Shown piece by piece: positions 15,374-23,880 of a DNA stretch of 34,431 nt; position 1 is the stretch's first letter, and the number at the start of each line of letters is the position of its first letter. Origin of the DNA: an uncultured Lachnospiraceae bacterium. GTDB lineage: Bacteria > Bacillota > Clostridia > Lachnospirales > Lachnospiraceae. The stretch covers positions 1 through 34,431 of the forward strand of contig CANQAR010000041.1 in assembly GCA_947588845.1 (NCBI GenBank). The letters are read 5' to 3'. The translations under genes were made by a program, and so were the position numbers. The notes beneath the pieces were generated by a model, which did not search any database, was not told the origin of the DNA, and saw nothing but the letters and a program-made list of their open reading frames with translations.

Positions 15374-16060
15374 GTGGAGAAAATATTTGAGAATCTGGAT
15401 GAATTTCAGTATATCAAAATGATTGAAACCGGGAAGAAATACATGGCGTTGATGAGCCGTTACCGCTGCGCGATCATGGAGGTGGAGACGAAACTGAAGG
15501 TTCTGAATCTGGAATTTTCCAGCCAGCATGACCGCAATCCGTTTGAGTCGATCAAGAGCCGTTTAAAGAGTCCGGCAAGTATCGTCGAGAAACTGCAGCG
15601 CCGCGGGATAAACGTTACAGAAGAGATGCTGGAAACGACGATCGAGGAGCATCTGAATGATGTTGCGGGGATAAGGGTGATCTGTTCCTTTCAGGAGGAT
15701 ATCTACCGTCTGGCGGAGCTGCTGGTCAGTCAGGATGACATAAAAGTTCTGCGAGTCAAGGATTATATCAAAAATCCAAAGCCGAACGGCTACCGAAGCC
15801 TTCATCTGATCCTGGAAGTTCCGGTGTTTCTCGCGGAAGGAAAGACGCCCGTGCGGGTGGAAGTTCAGTTCCGGACAATCGCGATGGATTTCTGGGCAAG
15901 CGTCGATCACAAACTGCGTTATAAGAAGGATCTGGAGAATGAGGCGGAGATCATGCAGATGCTGCGCCAGTGCGCGGATGTGATTTCAGGACTGGATAAT
16001 GAGATGCAGAATATTCGGAATATGATTGAAACCGGGGGCAGATTTGAGCCTGCCAGGTGA
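15374..16060 (+). CDS. Small alarmone synthetase (RelA/SpoT synthetase domain, RelQ type)
   Basis: A 228-aa single-domain (p)ppGpp synthetase that moves pyrophosphate from ATP to GDP or GTP. Conserved blocks are FESIKSRLKSPASIVEKL (ATP-binding basic region), HLNDVAGIRVIC, KNPKPNGYRSLHL (G-loop) and VEVQFRTIAMDFWASVDHKL. There is no HD hydrolase, TGS or ACT domain, as in B. subtilis YjbM/RelQ. GTG 15374 follows AAGGGGAG. It has its own strong promoter. Downstream comes a 44-bp tandem repeat and a terminator, then the OLD-family gene, so the two are probably separate units although they are neighbours. Confidence 0.9.
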   Translation: MEKIFENLDEFQYIKMIETGKKYMALMSRYRCAIMEVETKLKVLNLEFSSQHDRNPFESIKSRLKSPASIVEKLQRRGINVTEEMLETTIEEHLNDVAGIRVICSFQEDIYRLAELLVSQDDIKVLRVKDYIKNPKPNGYRSLHLILEVPVFLAEGKTPVRVEVQFRTIAMDFWASVDHKLRYKKDLENEAEIMQMLRQCADVISGLDNEMQNIRNMIETGGRFEPAR

Positions 16061-16069
16061 TGAAAGCAA

Positions 16070-16200
16070 GACCGGGAGAAAGAATCAGACCGCCCGGAAG
16101 CGTGGGAAACAGAGACCGGGAGAAAAAATCAGACCAACCGAAGGGACGGGGAACAGGAAAGAAAATCCGGACCGCCCGAAAAAACAGAACAGAAAACAGG
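16070..16200. repeat. 44-bp purine-rich tandem repeat
   Basis: Units start at 16070 and 16114 (both GACCGGGAGAAA...ATCAGACC...GGGAACAG) with a degenerate third at 16158-16200. The plus strand is strongly purine-rich. It lies between the alarmone synthetase and the OLD-family gene. The frame of the OLD protein stays open through it, but the ribosome binding site points to a start after it. Confidence 0.75.
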
Positions 16201-16203
16201 AAT

Positions 16204-16245
16204 GCTGCCGGACCCGGAATAATAAAACAGGGTGCGGCAGTTTTG
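16204..16245 (+). terminator. Terminator or attenuator before the OLD-family gene
   Basis: GCTGCCGgACCC pairs with GGGTgCGGCAG (16204-16240), then TTTT. It ends only 10 bases before the AGGAGGGAGG ribosome binding site of the next gene, so it may also regulate that gene. Confidence 0.55.
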
Positions 16246-16260
16246 GAAAGGAGGGAGGCT

Positions 16261-18126
16261 ATGCAGATTACGGATCTTCGGATCAGGAATTTTAAATCCA
16301 TCCGTGATGTCCATCTGGAAGACATTGACAGCGCTCTGATCCTGGTCGGAAAGAACAACACCGGCAAAACGTCCATTCTGGACGCCGTCCGCACTTTGAC
16401 CGGGACGCGCGCGATGGAGGAAGATGATTTTAATGAAAAGAAGCAGCGGATCGAAATTGAGATGACGCTGAGCATATCGCAGGAAGATCTTCATCTGCTC
16501 CATGAGGAAGGACGTGTGAGCCGCTATCGGCGCTATGAGTACTGGTATGCGGATTTCTGCAAAAAGCTGCCTTCTTTTGTGCAGGGGGAGGGAAGCCTGA
16601 CATTCACCTACACGAGAAATGCGGCGGGACAGGAACGGTACGGTGACGGCATCGCGAAGAACAACAAGTATATCCGGGAGGTCCTGCCGCAGATTTATTA
16701 TATCGGGACAGACCGGAACCTCGAAGAACTTCAGAGCGGTCTGCTTTCTTTTGCGGAAAATGAGGAGCTGGAGCGTCTCCGGTCGGATGCCTGCCTGTTT
16801 GAAGAGAGTAAACGGTGCAACCGCTGTTTTCAGTGCATAGGGCTGCTCAATCAGAAATCGCCCTCTGAGCTGAGCGCGTATGAGACGGCAAAGCTCCTTG
16901 AGTATAAGCTCTGCAGCATGAACCTGAAAGATTTTTCAGAAAAGCTGAACCGTAATTTCCGCCTGAATGGAGGCTACGACGAAATCCGCTATCAGATGCG
17001 CTTCCGCGCCGGGGAACTGTGCACGGTGGAGGCTGAGGCATACAACCAGAAGCGCCGTACGGCTGTTCCGGTGAAGAAGATGGGGGAAGGCATGCGGAGC
17101 ATCTACATGCTGTCTCTGCTTGAGACGTATATTCAGGAGGAGAACCGCCTGCCCTGCGTGATCCTGGTCAAGGATCCGGAGACCTTCCTGCATCCGCAGC
17201 TTCAGAAGAAAGCGGGAGAAATTCTGTACCGTCTTTCTCTGAAAAATCAGGTAATCTTTTCCACGCACTCTCCGGATACCATTTTTAATTTCAGAAGTGA
17301 GCAGATCTGCCAGGTAGTGCTCGACGAGGAGTGCAGCACCGCCGTCCGCCGGAAGACAAAGATGGAGGTGATTCTGAACGACCTCGGATTTAACGCGAGC
17401 GACCTGATGAATGTGAGCTTTGTCTTTATCGTGGAAGGCAAGCAGGACAGAAGCCGCCTGCCTTTGCTTCTGCAGAAATATTATTCGGAGGTTTACGATG
17501 AGGACGGGAAGCTTCTGCGGATTGCGATTCTGTCCACAAACAGCTGTACGAATATCCGGACCTACGCCAACCTCAAGTATATGAATCAGCTGTATCTGCG
17601 CGATCAGTTTCTGATGATCCGGGACGGGGACGGAAAGGATCCGGAGAAACTGGCGGCCGATCTCTGCCGTTACTATGACGCGCGCGACCGCGAAGATCCG
17701 GGTCAGCTCCCACGGGTACGGCCGGAGCACGTGCTGATCCTCCGATATTATTCTTTTGAGAATTATTTCCTGAATCCGAAAATCATGACGCAGATCGGCG
17801 TCCTGAAAAGGGAAGAGGATTTCTATCGGATTCTGCTTGAAAAATGGGAGGAATATCTCTGCCGCATCCGCAGCGGCAGGCAGCTGACGGAAAAACTTGG
17901 CTTTAAGATTCACACGGAGGAGGAACTGAAGGCGCATATGGAGGAATTTAAAATCTATATGCGCGGACATAATCTGTTTGATATTTTTTATGGTCCTTTC
18001 CGCAGGCAGGAAGAAGAGCTGCTGCAGCGGTATATCGATCTGGCGCCGCGGGAGGATTTTGCGGATATTCTCGACGCAATCGAAAAATTCCCGTATTTTG
18101 ACAACAGGAGACGAGTGCTCAAATAA
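16261..18126 (+). CDS. OLD-family ATPase with TOPRIM nuclease domain
   Basis: A 621-aa overcoming-lysogenization-defect type protein. The N-terminal ABC-like ATPase has Walker A LVGKNNTGKTS (residues about 29-38), a signature region MGEGMRSIYMLSLLE, and an H-loop STHSP. The C-terminal TOPRIM domain has VEGKQDR (acidic residue I, about 389) and RDGDGKDP (DxD, about 453). ATP-driven DNA binding and cleavage is known for the family. Two oddities: a CxxCxxC cluster, C185-N-R-C188-F-Q-C191, inside the ATPase insert, and Walker B written VILVKDPE, with Lys and Asp in place of the usual acidic-Glu pair. No UvrD-like GajB partner is adjacent. It starts at ATG 16261 after a strong AGGAGG. Role unknown; phage defence or DNA repair are possible. 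Confidence 0.8.
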   Translation: MQITDLRIRNFKSIRDVHLEDIDSALILVGKNNTGKTSILDAVRTLTGTRAMEEDDFNEKKQRIEIEMTLSISQEDLHLLHEEGRVSRYRRYEYWYADFCKKLPSFVQGEGSLTFTYTRNAAGQERYGDGIAKNNKYIREVLPQIYYIGTDRNLEELQSGLLSFAENEELERLRSDACLFEESKRCNRCFQCIGLLNQKSPSELSAYETAKLLEYKLCSMNLKDFSEKLNRNFRLNGGYDEIRYQMRFRAGELCTVEAEAYNQKRRTAVPVKKMGEGMRSIYMLSLLETYIQEENRLPCVILVKDPETFLHPQLQKKAGEILYRLSLKNQVIFSTHSPDTIFNFRSEQICQVVLDEECSTAVRRKTKMEVILNDLGFNASDLMNVSFVFIVEGKQDRSRLPLLLQKYYSEVYDEDGKLLRIAILSTNSCTNIRTYANLKYMNQLYLRDQFLMIRDGDGKDPEKLAADLCRYYDARDREDPGQLPRVRPEHVLILRYYSFENYFLNPKIMTQIGVLKREEDFYRILLEKWEEYLCRIRSGRQLTEKLGFKIHTEEELKAHMEEFKIYMRGHNLFDIFYGPFRRQEEELLQRYIDLAPREDFADILDAIEKFPYFDNRRRVLK

Positions 18127-18281
18127 AGGTCTTTTCCAAAACGCTGTTTTATGTTAAAATATACACAAGTATTCCCCGCAAGGGAGTGCGGATCGCCGCA
18201 GGGGACTGGCCGGGTACATGCAGACATGTAACGGGTTATTGCACGCGGGAATAAACTGGAGAAAAGCAGTGGGAGGACAAC
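18127..18281 (+). promoter_or_regulatory. Structured leader of gdpP with weak promoter
   Basis: A weak -10-like AAAATA near 18155 may start transcription. Downstream are TGCGG-atcg-CCGCA (18187-18200) enclosed by CCCC/GGGG (18174-18177 with 18201-18204), and a perfect TACATG-caga-CATGTA (18215-18230). I compared it by eye with c-di-AMP, c-di-GMP, ZTP and THF riboswitches and found no match. Confidence 0.4.
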
Positions 18282-20648
18282 ATGAGCGATGACAGAAAAG
18301 ACGGCATGCCGGACGACAGATCGGATGATGTTCCGGACGGTATGCCCGGTGAGAGACCGGACGATGATCCGGACGGCATGACTGGTGAGAGGCCGGACGA
18401 TATGACCGGGGGACTGGCGGAGGACATTCCGGGGGATGAGACGGCAGAGATGACGGGCGGCAGTGCGCCTGGCCTGCCGGAGGATGTTCCGGGGGAAGAA
18501 ATGGCGGAAATGCCGGACGGGACGCCGGCTGCCGGAATGGCTGATATGGAAAATATCAGGGATACAAGAGGCGGTGCGAAGAAGAAAGCGGGAAAGAAGC
18601 TGGCCAGATACCAGGCGAAGTACAGCGGAATGCTGATGCGGCACTGGTACTGGAGCTGTCTGGTTCTGCTGCTTCTTGCGGGGCTGACAGCAGTCAGTTT
18701 CTTTATTGATACGTTTGCCGGCTGCGCTGCCGCGGGCTTTTCGATCATCATATATCTGCTGCTGCTTGGGCTGTACTTTTATTACAGGCCCAGAGTACTG
18801 CGTGAACTGGTCGACTTTGCGAGTCATTACGACAATGTGCAGATGGAGATCCTGCAGGAATTCCTGATCCCGTGCGGACTGATGGAACCTGACGGAAAAG
18901 TGCTCTGGATGAACAACCGGCTGATGGAGCTGACCGGAAAAGGCAGACATTACCACAAGAATATTGAGCTGCTGTTTCCCGGGCTGGATGTATCTTTTTT
19001 TCCGCAGGATATGGAGGAGACCTTTGTCGAGCTGGAATACATGAACCGGATGTACCGCATAAATATGCACCGTATTCTTATGAATGCTCTGCTGGACGGA
19101 GCCGGCGCAGTGGAAAGGCTTGTGGAAGAAAGCTACGTGATTGCCCTGAGTTTTATCGATATCACGGAACTGGATCATTTCAGGCGTGAGAATTTTGATC
19201 AGAGACAGGTCGTTGGTCTTCTCTATATGGATAACTACGATGAGGCGATGGAGAGTGTGCCGGAGGTCCGCAGATCCATGCTGGAGGCTCTGGTGGACCG
19301 GCGGATTACCCGGTATATCACGCCGGCCGGCGGACTGTGCAAAAAATTTGAAAAAGACAAGTATCTCCTTGTGACGAACCGCGTAGGGCTGCAGCAGATG
19401 GTGGCGGACCGTTTTTCGATCCTCGAGGATGTGAAATCGGTCAACATGGGAAATACGATCAGCGTCACCATCAGTATCGGGATTGCGCTGGAGAACGGGG
19501 ATTACAGCAGCGACTGTGAGGCCGCGCGCGGGGCCATGGAGATGGCGCTCGCGAGAGGCGGGGATCAGGCGGTCGTCAAGGAAGGCGACAAGATTCAGTT
19601 TTACGGCGGCAAGACGCAGCGCGCCGAACAGAATACGAGGGTGCGTGCCCGTGTCAAGGCGCAGGCGCTGCGCGAGCTCATCAGCACGCGTGACCGCGTG
19701 ATCGTCATGGGACACAAGATCACGGACATTGATTCACTCGGGGCGAGCGTCGGCATATGCAGAGCGGCCCTCCAGGATGGGAAGCATGCGCATATTGTTC
19801 TGGGTGATGTCAACAGCAGCATCCGCCTGTGGGTGAATATGCTCAAGGATACGGGAAATTATGATGACGATCTGTTTGTGACGCACGGGGAAGCGATCCG
19901 GCTGACCAATCAGAATACGGTAGTGGTCGTGGTTGACACCAACCGTCCGAGTATGGCAGAATGCAGGGAGATTCTCGATATGACAAAATCGATCGTTGTG
20001 CTGGATCATCACAGGCGCGCGATGGATCAGATCGAACACGCCTCGCTGTCTTACATCGAGCCGTCGGCGTCGTCGGCGTGCGAGATGGTGGCGGAGCTTC
20101 TGCAGTACTATGATGAGGGCATCAAACTGAGGCCGTATGAGGCCGACTGCATGTACGCCGGCATCGTGATCGATACGAATAATTTCCTGGCAAAGACAGG
20201 AAGCAGGACCTTTGAGGCTGCCGCGTTCCTCAGGAAGTACGGCGCGGATGTGACGCGCGTGCGCAAGGCGTTCCGCAATGACATGGAGACGTACAAGGCG
20301 AGGGCCGAGGCCGTGCGCAATGCGGAGGCTTATATGGGCATGTACGCGATCAGCGTCTGCCCGGCGGAGAAGCTTGAGAGTCCGACCGTGATCGGCGCGC
20401 AGGCGGCGAACGAGCTGCTCAATATCGTGGGAGTCAAGGCGTCGTTTGTGCTGACAAAATTTGACCATAAGATATTTGTCAGCGCCCGCGCGATCGACGA
20501 GGTCAACGTGCAGATTATCATGGAGCGTCTGGGCGGAGGCGGTCACATGAACATTGCGGGCGCGCAGCTTGAGAATATGACGATCGAGGAAGCGCTTGTG
20601 ACGCTGAAGGATTTACTGAAACAAATGACAGATGAAGGGGCGATATAG
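18282..20648 (+). CDS. gdpP: c-di-AMP phosphodiesterase GdpP with acidic N-terminal extension
   Basis: A 788-aa membrane phosphodiesterase that cleaves cyclic di-AMP, controlling potassium, osmotic and wall homeostasis. Residues 1-95 are an unusual acidic tail containing three 12-residue repeats (pattern DGMPGERPDDDP). A basic segment and two membrane helices (about 124-168) follow, then a PAS-like region (185-290), a degenerate GGDEF domain (about 300-440, with KFEKDKYLLV in place of GGDEF), the DHH domain (GHKITDIDSLGAS near 477, VLDHH near 572) and DHHA1 (GGGGHMNIAGA near 751). ATG 18282 has GGGAGG upstream. rplI starts two bases after its stop, and dnaB follows, the same order as B. subtilis yybT-rplI-dnaC. 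Confidence 0.93.
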   Translation: MSDDRKDGMPDDRSDDVPDGMPGERPDDDPDGMTGERPDDMTGGLAEDIPGDETAEMTGGSAPGLPEDVPGEEMAEMPDGTPAAGMADMENIRDTRGGAKKKAGKKLARYQAKYSGMLMRHWYWSCLVLLLLAGLTAVSFFIDTFAGCAAAGFSIIIYLLLLGLYFYYRPRVLRELVDFASHYDNVQMEILQEFLIPCGLMEPDGKVLWMNNRLMELTGKGRHYHKNIELLFPGLDVSFFPQDMEETFVELEYMNRMYRINMHRILMNALLDGAGAVERLVEESYVIALSFIDITELDHFRRENFDQRQVVGLLYMDNYDEAMESVPEVRRSMLEALVDRRITRYITPAGGLCKKFEKDKYLLVTNRVGLQQMVADRFSILEDVKSVNMGNTISVTISIGIALENGDYSSDCEAARGAMEMALARGGDQAVVKEGDKIQFYGGKTQRAEQNTRVRARVKAQALRELISTRDRVIVMGHKITDIDSLGASVGICRAALQDGKHAHIVLGDVNSSIRLWVNMLKDTGNYDDDLFVTHGEAIRLTNQNTVVVVVDTNRPSMAECREILDMTKSIVVLDHHRRAMDQIEHASLSYIEPSASSACEMVAELLQYYDEGIKLRPYEADCMYAGIVIDTNNFLAKTGSRTFEAAAFLRKYGADVTRVRKAFRNDMETYKARAEAVRNAEAYMGMYAISVCPAEKLESPTVIGAQAANELLNIVGVKASFVLTKFDHKIFVSARAIDEVNVQIIMERLGGGGHMNIAGAQLENMTIEEALVTLKDLLKQMTDEGAI

Positions 20649-20649
20649 T

Positions 20650-21096
20650 ATGAAAGTAATTTTACTGCAGGATGTAAAAACGGTCGGCAAAAAAGGCGAG
20701 GTCGTGGAAGTCAGCGACGCGTACGCGCGGAATGTTCTGCTGAAAAAAGGACAGGGAAAAGAAGCGACCGGAAAAAATATGAATGACCTCAAGCTTCAGA
20801 AGGCAAATGCGGAGAGGGTGGCGCAGGAAACACTTGACGCGGCCATGAAACTTGCGCAGGAGATAAAGGACAGGCAGATCAGAATCGCGGTCAAAACCGG
20901 TGAGAAGGGACGGGTCTTCGGCTCTGTTTCCTCGAAAGAGATCGCGGAGGAGATCAAGGCGCAGCTCGGGTATGAGATTGATAAAAAGAAAATTCAGCTT
21001 GCCGCTCCGATCAGAGAGCTCGGCGTGACGATCGTGCCGATCAAGCTTCATCCGAAAGTGAACGCCCAGATCAGCGTGCAGGTAACAGAGGGGTAA
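20650..21096 (+). CDS. rplI: 50S ribosomal protein L9
   Basis: A 148-aa L9, of normal length. The N-terminal rRNA-binding domain MKVILLQDVKTVGKKGEVV-x5-AYARNVLLKKG is followed by a long charged helix and the C-terminal domain (KTGEKGRVFGSVSSKEIAEEI in part). It binds domain V of 23S rRNA at the base of L1 stalk. ATG 20650 is one base beyond the gdpP stop with AAGGGG as ribosome binding site, so translation is probably coupled. dnaB follows after a 145-bp structured gap. Confidence 0.96.
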   Translation: MKVILLQDVKTVGKKGEVVEVSDAYARNVLLKKGQGKEATGKNMNDLKLQKANAERVAQETLDAAMKLAQEIKDRQIRIAVKTGEKGRVFGSVSSKEIAEEIKAQLGYEIDKKKIQLAAPIRELGVTIVPIKLHPKVNAQISVQVTEG

Positions 21097-21241
21097 AAAT
21101 GGCGGGGCAGAAGCGCAAAGCGCCGGACATCTGGCGCCGGACGGAGCAAAGCGCAGACAGCCGGAGACACGGAGCGGTCTGCGGGCTTTCATTCATGGGT
21201 CTGCCCGCAGCGCGGGCGTAAGGGTCCGGAAAGGAGACAAC
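21097..21241. other. Structured rplI-dnaB spacer
   Basis: The spacer holds two mutually exclusive hairpins: GCGGGC (21181-21186) can pair with GCCCGC (21203-21208), which can instead pair with GCGGGC at 21212-21217. The second hairpin (15-mer at 21203-21217) is identical to 2603-2617 before ispE. A degenerate GACCG-box-like segment (GCGCCGGACGGAGCAAAGCG) is near 21135-21154. No ORF is likely. Confidence 0.5.
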
Positions 21242-22582
21242 GTGGAAGAAGCTCTGATTAAACGAGTTATGCCGCACAGCGAGGAGGCGGAGCAGTCGGT
21301 GATCGGCGCCATGCTCATGGACCGGGACGCCGTTACAGTAGCCTCGGAACTTTTGACCGCGGATGATTTTTACCAGAAACAGTACGGGCTTCTGTTCGAG
21401 GCGATGAAGGAACTGTACATGGAAAATAAGCCGGTCGATCTGGTTACGCTGCAGAACCGGCTGCGTGAGAAAGATGTGCCTCCGGAGATCAGCAGCCTTG
21501 AATTTGTGCGAGAGATGATCACAACAGTGCCTACTTCCGCGAACGTCAGGTATTATGCGCAGATCGTCGCGGAAAAATCACAGCTCCGCCGTCTGATCCG
21601 GGTCAGCGAGAAGACTGCGGAGGTCTGTTATGAGGGACACTACAATCTCGACGTTATCATGGAGAAGACGGAGAAAAACATTTTTCAGGTTCTCCAGAGA
21701 CGGGGCGGCGACGATTTTGAGCCGATCAAGGAGATTGTGCTGAACGCGCTTGACCGCATTGAGGCGGCCAGCCGCGTCAAGGGAAACGTTACGGGACTTG
21801 CAACCGGGTTCATCGATCTCGATTACAAGACTTCCGGATTCCAGCCTTCCGACCTGATCCTGATTGCTGCCCGTCCTTCTATGGGAAAGACGGCTTTTGC
21901 CCTGAACATTGCGGAGCACATGGCATTCCGCAATGATATCGCGGTGGCTCTGTTCAGTCTGGAAATGTCGAAGGAGCAGCTTGTGAATCGTCTGTTTTCC
22001 ATGGAATCAAGGGTGGATTCCCAGCTTCTGCGCACAGGCAATCTCAGCGATAATGACTGGGCAAGTCTGATTGAGGCGGCAGGGATCATCGGCCGCTCCA
22101 ATCTTATTATTGATGATACTCCCGGAATCACAGTCAGCGAGCTTCGAAGCAAATGCAGGAAATATAAGCTGGAGCATAATCTGGGAATTGTTATGATCGA
22201 TTATCTTCAGCTGATGCAGGGCAGCCAGGGAGGACGGAAACGCTTTGAGTCGAGGCAGCAGGAAATTTCGGACATTTCACGTTCCCTTAAAGAGATCGCG
22301 AGGGAACTGCAGGTTCCCGTTGTGGCGCTCTCCCAGCTTTCCCGTGCCGTGGAGCAGAGGCCGGATCACCGCCCGATGCTCTCGGATCTGCGTGAGTCCG
22401 GCGCGATCGAGCAGGACGCGGATGTCGTGATGTTCCTGTACCGCGATGATTACTATAATCACGATTCGGAGAAAAAGGACATCGCGGAGGTGATTATCGC
22501 AAAGCAGAGGAACGGTCCGATCGGGACGGTCGAGCTTGCGTGGCTGCCAAGATTTACGAAGTTTGCAAACATGAAGAAATGA
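21242..22582 (+). CDS. dnaB: Replicative DNA helicase
   Basis: A 446-aa hexameric 5'-3' helicase at the replication fork. The N-terminal helical domain (about 10-110: MPHSEEAEQSVIGAMLM) binds primase. The RecA-like domain has Walker A ARPSMGKTAFALN (about 205-217), Walker B MIDYLQLM, SQLSRAVEQR, and the DNA-loop/arginine-finger region near DLRESGAIEQDADVV. GTG 21242 follows GGAGACAAC. No intein is present; the protein is of standard length. It is the third gene of the gdpP-rplI-dnaB run. A weak TCAGAA/TTCTGA hairpin follows its stop. Confidence 0.96.
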   Translation: MEEALIKRVMPHSEEAEQSVIGAMLMDRDAVTVASELLTADDFYQKQYGLLFEAMKELYMENKPVDLVTLQNRLREKDVPPEISSLEFVREMITTVPTSANVRYYAQIVAEKSQLRRLIRVSEKTAEVCYEGHYNLDVIMEKTEKNIFQVLQRRGGDDFEPIKEIVLNALDRIEAASRVKGNVTGLATGFIDLDYKTSGFQPSDLILIAARPSMGKTAFALNIAEHMAFRNDIAVALFSLEMSKEQLVNRLFSMESRVDSQLLRTGNLSDNDWASLIEAAGIIGRSNLIIDDTPGITVSELRSKCRKYKLEHNLGIVMIDYLQLMQGSQGGRKRFESRQQEISDISRSLKEIARELQVPVVALSQLSRAVEQRPDHRPMLSDLRESGAIEQDADVVMFLYRDDYYNHDSEKKDIAEVIIAKQRNGPIGTVELAWLPRFTKFANMKK

Positions 22583-22687
22583 ACAGTCAGAATTGTGTTT
22601 TTCTGAATATACTGTAACAATTTATGAAATTTCCGGATAAATAAGGAAGAACTGTCCGGCATGAAACAAAACAGGTGAGGCGTATAT

Positions 22688-23491
22688 ATGATAAAAGAAG
22701 CAGGGGTTTTATTTGGAACGATCGGGGCTTATTTCGCGGCAATCATGCCTGGTCTGAAACATCGCCGCATGCATTCCCCCACGATTTATTATGCGCATCG
22801 GGGACTTCATGACAACAAAACGGACGCGCCGGAGAATACAATGCGCGCGTTTGCGCGTGCCTGTGAGGCAGGTTATGGCATTGAGATGGACCTGCAGCTC
22901 ACAAAAGACTTTAAAGTGGTGGTTTTTCATGATTTTACGCTGAAGAGAGTCTGTTCTGCGGACGGCCATGTGAGCGACTATACATATCAGGAACTCCGGC
23001 AGTTTTCCATCTATGGGACGGACCAGCGCATTCCGCTCTTTGAGGATGTTCTGAAGCTGGTGGATGGAAGGGTTCCGCTGATCATTGAGATGAAATACAG
23101 GGACTTCAATAACCGCATCTGCGTGGAGGCCGATAAGCTGCTGCAGGATTATAAAGGAGAGTATTGTATTGAATCGTTCCATCCGTGGGCGCTGATATGG
23201 TACAGAAAACATCGTCCGGAAATCTGCCGCGGCCAGCTTGCGATGAATTTCCAGCGGCAGGAAGGGAATTACGGGCCGGAGCGCATGATCGTGCGCCATC
23301 TTCTGACGAATTTCCTGACGCGGCCGGATTTTATCGCGTATGATCTGCGCGACAAGGAAGCGGTATCCAAGAATATCTGCAGACATGTGTTCGGCTGTCC
23401 GTCCGTGGCGTGGACGGTGCGGTCGAAAATGCAGCTTGAAAAATGCAGGCCATACTATGATTCCTTTATATTTGAAGGATTTATGCCGTGA
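22688..23491 (+). CDS. Glycerophosphodiester phosphodiesterase family protein
   Basis: A 267-aa GDPD that hydrolyses deacylated phospholipid diesters to glycerol 3-phosphate and an alcohol. The metal and catalytic blocks are AHRGLHDNKTDAPENTM (His-Arg and Glu-Asn), GYGIEMDLQLTKD (Glu-x-Asp) and VVFHDFTLKRVC (second catalytic His). LIIEMK carries the second Glu and Lys. The first 25 residues form one hydrophobic segment without a cleavage site, so the protein may be membrane-anchored. ATG 22688 follows GGTGAGG. It appears to be a single-gene unit; the dnaB gap holds only short AT-rich sequence. Confidence 0.88.
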   Translation: MIKEAGVLFGTIGAYFAAIMPGLKHRRMHSPTIYYAHRGLHDNKTDAPENTMRAFARACEAGYGIEMDLQLTKDFKVVVFHDFTLKRVCSADGHVSDYTYQELRQFSIYGTDQRIPLFEDVLKLVDGRVPLIIEMKYRDFNNRICVEADKLLQDYKGEYCIESFHPWALIWYRKHRPEICRGQLAMNFQRQEGNYGPERMIVRHLLTNFLTRPDFIAYDLRDKEAVSKNICRHVFGCPSVAWTVRSKMQLEKCRPYYDSFIFEGFMP

Positions 23492-23670
23492 AACGGGTTG
23501 GCGGATCCATGAACGGACCAGAACATGGGGAACGTTTCGACAGTTCATGCCAGAGTTCCTTCATACAGGTAAAAATTCAGCAATCTGCCGGAATTATGAG
23601 GTGCCGGAACCGCAGAAATTAAACATTTCACTTTCTGCAAGATGTTGTTAAGAAATTTTTCGATTTACTG
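23492..23670. other. GDPD-pfkA gap, first part
   Basis: About 180 bases with no credible ORF and no hairpin followed by a T-run. The second part of the gap holds the pfkA promoter and a dispersed hairpin repeat, listed separately. Confidence 0.4.
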
Positions 23671-23699
23671 TTGTGCATTGTGAAAAAATGAGGTATACT
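23671..23699 (+). promoter_or_regulatory. Sigma-A promoter for pfkA
   Basis: TTGTGC at 23671-23676, 17-bp spacer, TATACT at 23694-23699. It predicts a leader of about 225 nt that contains a full copy of the CGCGAAGCG hairpin repeat. Confidence 0.7.
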
Positions 23700-23775
23700 T
23701 TATGGTATCTATGACAGAGACGGAACGTAGCATAAAGCGAGCTCTGCATGTGCGGCGACGCAAATGGGGATCGAG

Positions 23776-23880
23776 GAAATCCCGGGGAATGTGGCGTGAA
23801 ACGCTGCGGAAGCGGCATTTTGATGCATCGCGAAGCGTTGCTGCTGATAGCGGCCCGCAGGGAAGCGAACAGCAGCATAT
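23776..23880 (+). repeat. CGCGAAGCG hairpin repeat, copy 3, in the pfkA leader
   Basis: GAAATCCCGGGG, GTGGCGTGAAA, a stem (CGCTGC-ggaa-GCGGC type with one G-T pair), TGCATCGCGAAGCGTTG, and a closing stem GCTGCTG/CAGCAGC (about 23840-23876). The order matches 9247-9338, and stems keep pairing with different bases. Placement after a strong promoter means it is transcribed. Confidence 0.7.

Noticed and set aside
16261-18126. Gabija defence system
   Set aside because: The OLD-family protein has no UvrD-like GajB partner next to it.
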